Positions 34,568 through 37,180 of a DNA stretch of 37,180 nt are shown piece by piece. Positions within the stretch are counted from its first letter, which is position 1. Each line of letters opens with the position of its first letter. The stretch lies in contig JAQSXJ010000021.1 in assembly GCA_029256725.1 (NCBI GenBank), positions 1-37,180 of the forward strand, given 5' to 3'. The notes below the pieces were generated by a model that had not been told where the DNA came from, ran no database searches, and saw only the letters and a program-made list of their open reading frames with translations. Position numbers and translations under genes: made by a program. Origin of the DNA: Anaerocolumna sp. Lineage in GTDB: Bacteria; Bacillota; Clostridia; Lachnospirales; Lachnospiraceae.

Positions 34568-34834
34568 TGCGCTGCCGATTTGCTACACGCGAAAAGTGGA
34601 GTCTGCACATATTCACATGTTATGTTCTTAATTTGCAAATTAAAAACCTCCTATAAAAATAACAAGTGGTTATTTTATCACTTATCCGTTTTTAGAAAGG
34701 CAATCAACGAAACAGACAGAGGCAAATTTGTACTGGCTTGTAGTAATTCGGATAGTTAAATTAGTCAGTAATCCCTTAGCAAGAGAGGCTATATCAAAGA
34801 AAAAGTCGATAACCACGAGTAACAAGCTCATAGG
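34568..34834. other. Gap with palindrome and an orphan minus-strand leader
   Basis: No good gene. A perfect 16-base palindrome TTAATTTGCAAATTAA lies at 34628-34643. On the minus strand a hairpin (34656-34663/34669-34676) and then AGGAGG (34647-34652) look like the leader of a gene that is no longer there; the only following frame is a TTG-started one of 27 codons. On the plus strand the same hairpin may weakly end the cyclase transcript. The stretch 34680-34800 shows nothing else. Confidence 0.45.
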
Positions 34835-34843
34835 TTATCGGCT
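34793..34843 (-). terminator. Terminator of the decayed KTR gene
   Basis: On the minus strand AGCCGATAACC (34833-34843) pairs with GGTTATCGACT (34804-34814), overlapping the end of the KTR frame. It is followed by TTTTTCTTT (34803 downwards). Confidence 0.6.
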
Positions 34844-35022
34844 CTGCGTCTTAGCATCTGGCTCTTTGATAACTGACATATTTAGTTTTCGAATATTTAT
34901 TAGCGTTTCCTGCTTGCATTTCGGGCAAACAGGGGAAATTTCTCTAAAACGATATCTTTGCGAATTTTTGTCCGAGTCTTATTCTCGCATATCGGGAATA
35001 AAATCCAGTTTTCCTGCTGCAT
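34835..35022 (-). pseudogene. Tn916-family cysteine-rich KTR protein, frameshifted
   Basis: On the minus strand ATG 35022 follows AGAGGAGAGG and reads MQQENWILFPICENKTRTKI, then RKDIVLEKFPLF. One base is missing, and the next frame gives CPKCKQETLINIRKLN and ends VIKEPDAKTQSR with TAA at 34835. This is the small KTR protein (about 62 residues) found in Tn916-type and related conjugative elements. It is normally a zinc-ribbon-like protein with Cys-x-x-Cys pairs and a KTR motif. Here the first Cys pair is already damaged (PIC instead of CPxC) and the frame is off by one. An upstream ABC-2 operon on the same strand is a frequent neighbour in such elements. Family recognition is from memory of the sequence. 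Confidence 0.75.
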
Positions 35023-35085
35023 TGCCTCTCCTCTTTTCAGTAGTTTATCATTTTGTTGTTTCCTTTTCCTATGTAAATTCCCACA

Positions 35086-35733
35086 CTAAAGTTCTTTATC
35101 AGAAAAAATTTTGTAGCTGATTTTATACATCATATAGTTCCAAAGAAACGCAATAATCGGGGAGCAATAAAGCAGAATGAGAACATACTGTTCGGTTAAT
35201 ACAATGCCGAGCACAGAAAGCAACTGATATACCCCAAAGCAAATTGCAGCTGGAATTAAGAAGGATACCAATAAAAGCATACGACCTCTCTCAGCTCCAA
35301 ATTTGAATACAAGTGGAATAGATATACCACCGAAAATCATAGCGACGACAAATGCAGTTAAAGTCAAAAATAATAATTCATAAATGTTTGTCAGATTGAA
35401 TGCGATTTTGCTTGTTATAATTCCACCAACTGTACCGATAATCAATCCAACCACAGAACCAATAGCAGAAAAAACTAACAACACTATAAACTTGCTGGCA
35501 ACCAAATCTTTTTTGGAAATAGGCATTATCATTGCGTATCGTGTCCACTTGGAAGTATCATCAAAAGTAAAAGTTGTCACAATCATCATGCTGCACAAGT
35601 TTGCACATGCAACGATATATCCTGCCATACCAGATGTGGGGATAAGCGCAACAGCAAGTACCGCCAGAATGGATAGCATGGATTTTGCATTGTGTCCAAT
35701 ATTATATAAATCTTTCAAAATAAGACTTTTCAT
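35086..35733 (-). CDS. ABC-2 type transporter permease
   Basis: A 215-residue membrane protein with about six helices, starting MKSLILKDLYNI, which is typical of small ABC-2 permeases that work with a GntR-controlled ATPase. Conserved polar stretch: DTSKWTRYAMIMPISKKDLV (about residues 59-78). The ATG overlaps the stop of the ATPase gene by four bases. It is the last gene of a three-gene minus-strand operon (regulator, ATPase, permease). Such systems usually respond to cell-envelope antibiotics or peptides; the load is unknown here. Confidence 0.88.
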   Translation of the reverse strand: MKSLILKDLYNIGHNAKSMLSILAVLAVALIPTSGMAGYIVACANLCSMMIVTTFTFDDTSKWTRYAMIMPISKKDLVASKFIVLLVFSAIGSVVGLIIGTVGGIITSKIAFNLTNIYELLFLTLTAFVVAMIFGGISIPLVFKFGAERGRMLLLVSFLIPAAICFGVYQLLSVLGIVLTEQYVLILLYCSPIIAFLWNYMMYKISYKIFSDKEL

Positions 35734-36590
35734 TTTGTTTGCTCTCCTTTCACATACAGCAGTAGAATATCATCAATTGTAGCATCGTCCACTACTGCGG
35801 TTTTGTATCTTCTTCTGGCCTTTTCCTTATCAGCTACCAGCACATTCCATTGATAATCGTCTTTACGATAGGTAAGGACTTCCGCTTTATCAATTTGGTC
35901 AAAAATAGCTGCACCGCAGCGAATAATACCGTAATGGTAACGTAGTTCATCTTTCGTCTTACAAAACAGGACTTTGCCTTGATGAATAAATGTGATATAG
36001 TCGGCAACTTTCTCTAAGTCCGTTGTAATATGAGAGGACATTAAAATGGAATGATTTTCATCTTGCACAAATTCCAGAAAAACATCAAGGATATCATCTC
36101 GCATAACTGGGTCAAGACCGCTGGTAGCTTCGTCCAAAATCAGCAGTTTAGGTTTATGGGAAAGTGCAACAGCTATGCTCATTTTCATTTTCATGCCTTT
36201 GGATAGTGTCTTAATTTCTTTATCCAAAGGAAGCTGAAAGCGCTCTAAATAATTTTGGTATAAATATTCGTCCCATTGTTTATATGCAGCTCTGGAAATC
36301 TTACCGACTTTTGCTGGGGTCAGAGTTTCATAGAAGTTGATACCGTCAAATACAACGCCGATATCCTCTTTAAGCTGCTTCGACGAAGATAATTCCTGAC
36401 CCCAAAAAGCAACTGTACCGTCGTCTTTATTGATAAGGTCGAGAATCGCATTGATCGTTGTGCTTTTCCCAGCTCCATTCTCGCCAATCATTCCCATGAT
36501 AGCACCTTTAGGAACAGAAAACGAAATATGGTCTAACTTAAAACCCTTGTATTGTTTCGTTAAATTTTCCACCTGTAAAATTGCACCCAT
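35730..36590 (-). CDS. ABC transporter ATP-binding protein, ABC-2 type
   Basis: A 286-residue ATPase with Walker A GENGAGKST (residues 36-44), signature LSKGMKMKMSIAVALS (the LSKGM variant common in this group), Walker B LLILDEATSGLDP and H-loop MSSHI. The last 70 residues form a small extra domain. The ATG lies two bases after the stop of the GntR gene, with AGGAGG inside the end of that gene. It pairs with the permease encoded next. Confidence 0.93.
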   Translation of the reverse strand: MGAILQVENLTKQYKGFKLDHISFSVPKGAIMGMIGENGAGKSTTINAILDLINKDDGTVAFWGQELSSSKQLKEDIGVVFDGINFYETLTPAKVGKISRAAYKQWDEYLYQNYLERFQLPLDKEIKTLSKGMKMKMSIAVALSHKPKLLILDEATSGLDPVMRDDILDVFLEFVQDENHSILMSSHITTDLEKVADYITFIHQGKVLFCKTKDELRYHYGIIRCGAAIFDQIDKAEVLTYRKDDYQWNVLVADKEKARRRYKTAVVDDATIDDILLLYVKGEQTK

Positions 36591-36592
36591 AG

Positions 36593-36970
36593 TTAATCCT
36601 CCTCTTGATAAAACATCGTCAAAAATTCAACCAGTTTGTCTAACGATATTCCACTTGTTCGTCCAATATCAGCAGCTTCTTGTAAATGTGCTTCTGCTAA
36701 TCGCTGTCGTTCTTCTTGATAAAAGTCCTTATTCTGTGCCGATACAAAACTCCCACGGCCAACTGTTGTTTCGATAAAGCCATCTCTCTGTAAATCCTCA
36801 TACGCCTTTTGAACCGTAATGACACTTACATGAATAGATTTAGCCAATGCCCGCATAGAGGGAATAGGGTCGCCGGTTTGCAATTCACCACTCATAACCA
36901 TAGCTTTTATCTGTGAAGTTATCTGCTCGTAAATTGGCTTGCTTGTATTACTGCTTATTATTATTTCCAC
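36593..36970 (-). CDS. GntR-family (YtrA type) transcriptional regulator
   Basis: A 125-residue regulator. The GTG at 36970 is chosen because AGGAGG stands six bases before it; a longer frame to 37039 would run through the promoter and operator. A winged helix (about 5-75) contains IYEQITSQIKAMVMSGELQT and SVITVQKAYEDLQRDGFIET. The short helical tail (about 80-125) is the YtrA-type effector or dimer part, too short to be a sugar or acid-binding domain. It should repress its own operon, which encodes the ABC-2 transporter, by binding the inverted repeat upstream, and release it on an envelope signal. Confidence 0.92.
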   Translation of the reverse strand: MEIIISSNTSKPIYEQITSQIKAMVMSGELQTGDPIPSMRALAKSIHVSVITVQKAYEDLQRDGFIETTVGRGSFVSAQNKDFYQEERQRLAEAHLQEAADIGRTSGISLDKLVEFLTMFYQEED

Positions 36971-36987
36971 TAAAACCCTCCTAACTG

Positions 36988-37014
36988 CAATGTACTTAAT
37001 GAACAAGTACATTG
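36988..37014. promoter_or_regulatory. Operator of the GntR/ABC operon
   Basis: CAATGTACTT (36988-36997) and AAGTACATTG (37005-37014) are perfect 10-base inverted repeats with a seven-base spacer. They overlap the -10 box of the minus-strand promoter, so binding would block RNA polymerase. This fits self-repression by the YtrA-type regulator. Confidence 0.7.
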
Positions 37015-37039
37015 TAGTGCATTTGAGCGTGGTTGTCAA
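37011..37039 (-). promoter_or_regulatory. Promoter of the GntR/ABC operon
   Basis: On the minus strand TTGACA (37039-37034), a 17-base spacer and TACAAT (37016-37011). This is close to the vegetative consensus. Confidence 0.8.
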
Positions 37040-37064
37040 GCAAACAGCATAATATATGAATTAC

Positions 37065-37179
37065 TCAACTTTCCCAGTTTAAATTCCCAAACAAAGCCTG
37101 AATAAATAAGGCTTGGGATCTCATCCATTCATCCACTTTACTTTTAAGGATATTTGAGATTTCTGCTGGTAAGTTGATT
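37065..37179 (-). CDS. Possible C-terminal end of a gene entering from the right
   Basis: On the minus strand a frame is open from the right edge to TGA at 37067-37065, about 37 codons, ending FGNLNWES. The composition looks like protein (EISNILKSKVDEWMRSQALF), but the piece is too short to name a family. A hairpin around 37098-37118 (AAGCCT/AGGCTT) lies within it. Confidence 0.3.
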   Translation of the reverse strand, partial: INLPAEISNILKSKVDEWMRSQALFIQALFGNLNWES

Positions 37180-37180
37180 A

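Noticed and set aside
34728..35120. Plus-strand open frame of 130 codons
   Set aside because: It runs antisense over the decayed KTR gene and its terminator; no ribosome site and no recognisable domain.
1..37180. CRISPR array, tRNA, rRNA or insertion sequence with transposase
   Set aside because: No regularly spaced repeats, RNA gene signatures or transposase frames were seen on reading both strands.

Overview
The window looks like chromosome of a low-GC Gram-positive anaerobe, most likely a member of the Clostridia close to Lachnospiraceae. This is inferred from strong AGGAGG ribosome sites, YesM/YesN-type two-component and LplABC-type sugar-uptake genes, an HPr with Lys at position 46, and Tn916-family remnants. 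No rRNA, tRNA or CRISPR array was seen.

Left part (1-5.9 kb). The end of an ABC transporter ATPase gene is followed by its large FtsX-type permease. Next come a cluster of hairpins and a Tn916-type sigma-factor gene with a lost 3' end. A PTS fragment follows: the tail of an unknown gene, an EIIBC gene with an apparent one-base deletion in a G run that removes the phospho-cysteine from the long frame, an HPr gene, and a dead chemoreceptor fragment.

Middle left (5.9-12.9 kb). A fused ATPase/permease ABC transporter gene on the minus strand is divergent from a histidine kinase/response regulator pair. A minus-strand pair encodes a VOC protein and a membrane flavin/heme oxidoreductase of ferric-reductase type.

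Core carbohydrate locus (13.2-33.2 kb, plus strand). Decayed GH43 and carbon-nitrogen hydrolase genes lie in front of a 1627-residue secreted protein with four discoidin-type domains around an alginate-lyase-type domain. Then follow a lipoprotein binding protein overlapping a YesM-type kinase and a YesN-type regulator (a sensing unit), two sugar ABC permeases and a second binding lipoprotein (an import unit), a heparinase II/III-type lyase split by a frameshift, and a GH31 glycosidase. The simplest reading is that a uronic-acid-containing polysaccharide is cut outside the cell, sensed by the first unit, imported by the second and finished inside by the lyase and GH31 enzyme. The substrate is not shown by the sequence.

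Right part (33.2-37.2 kb). A diguanylate cyclase gene is followed by a gap holding a decayed Tn916-type cysteine-rich KTR gene and an orphan leader-like sequence on the minus strand. A minus-strand GntR / ABC ATPase / ABC-2 permease operon has a clear promoter and operator. The ends of the window thus carry debris of integrative elements around a chromosomal carbohydrate locus. Several genes differ from an intact frame by one base, so real decay and sequencing error both need to be considered.
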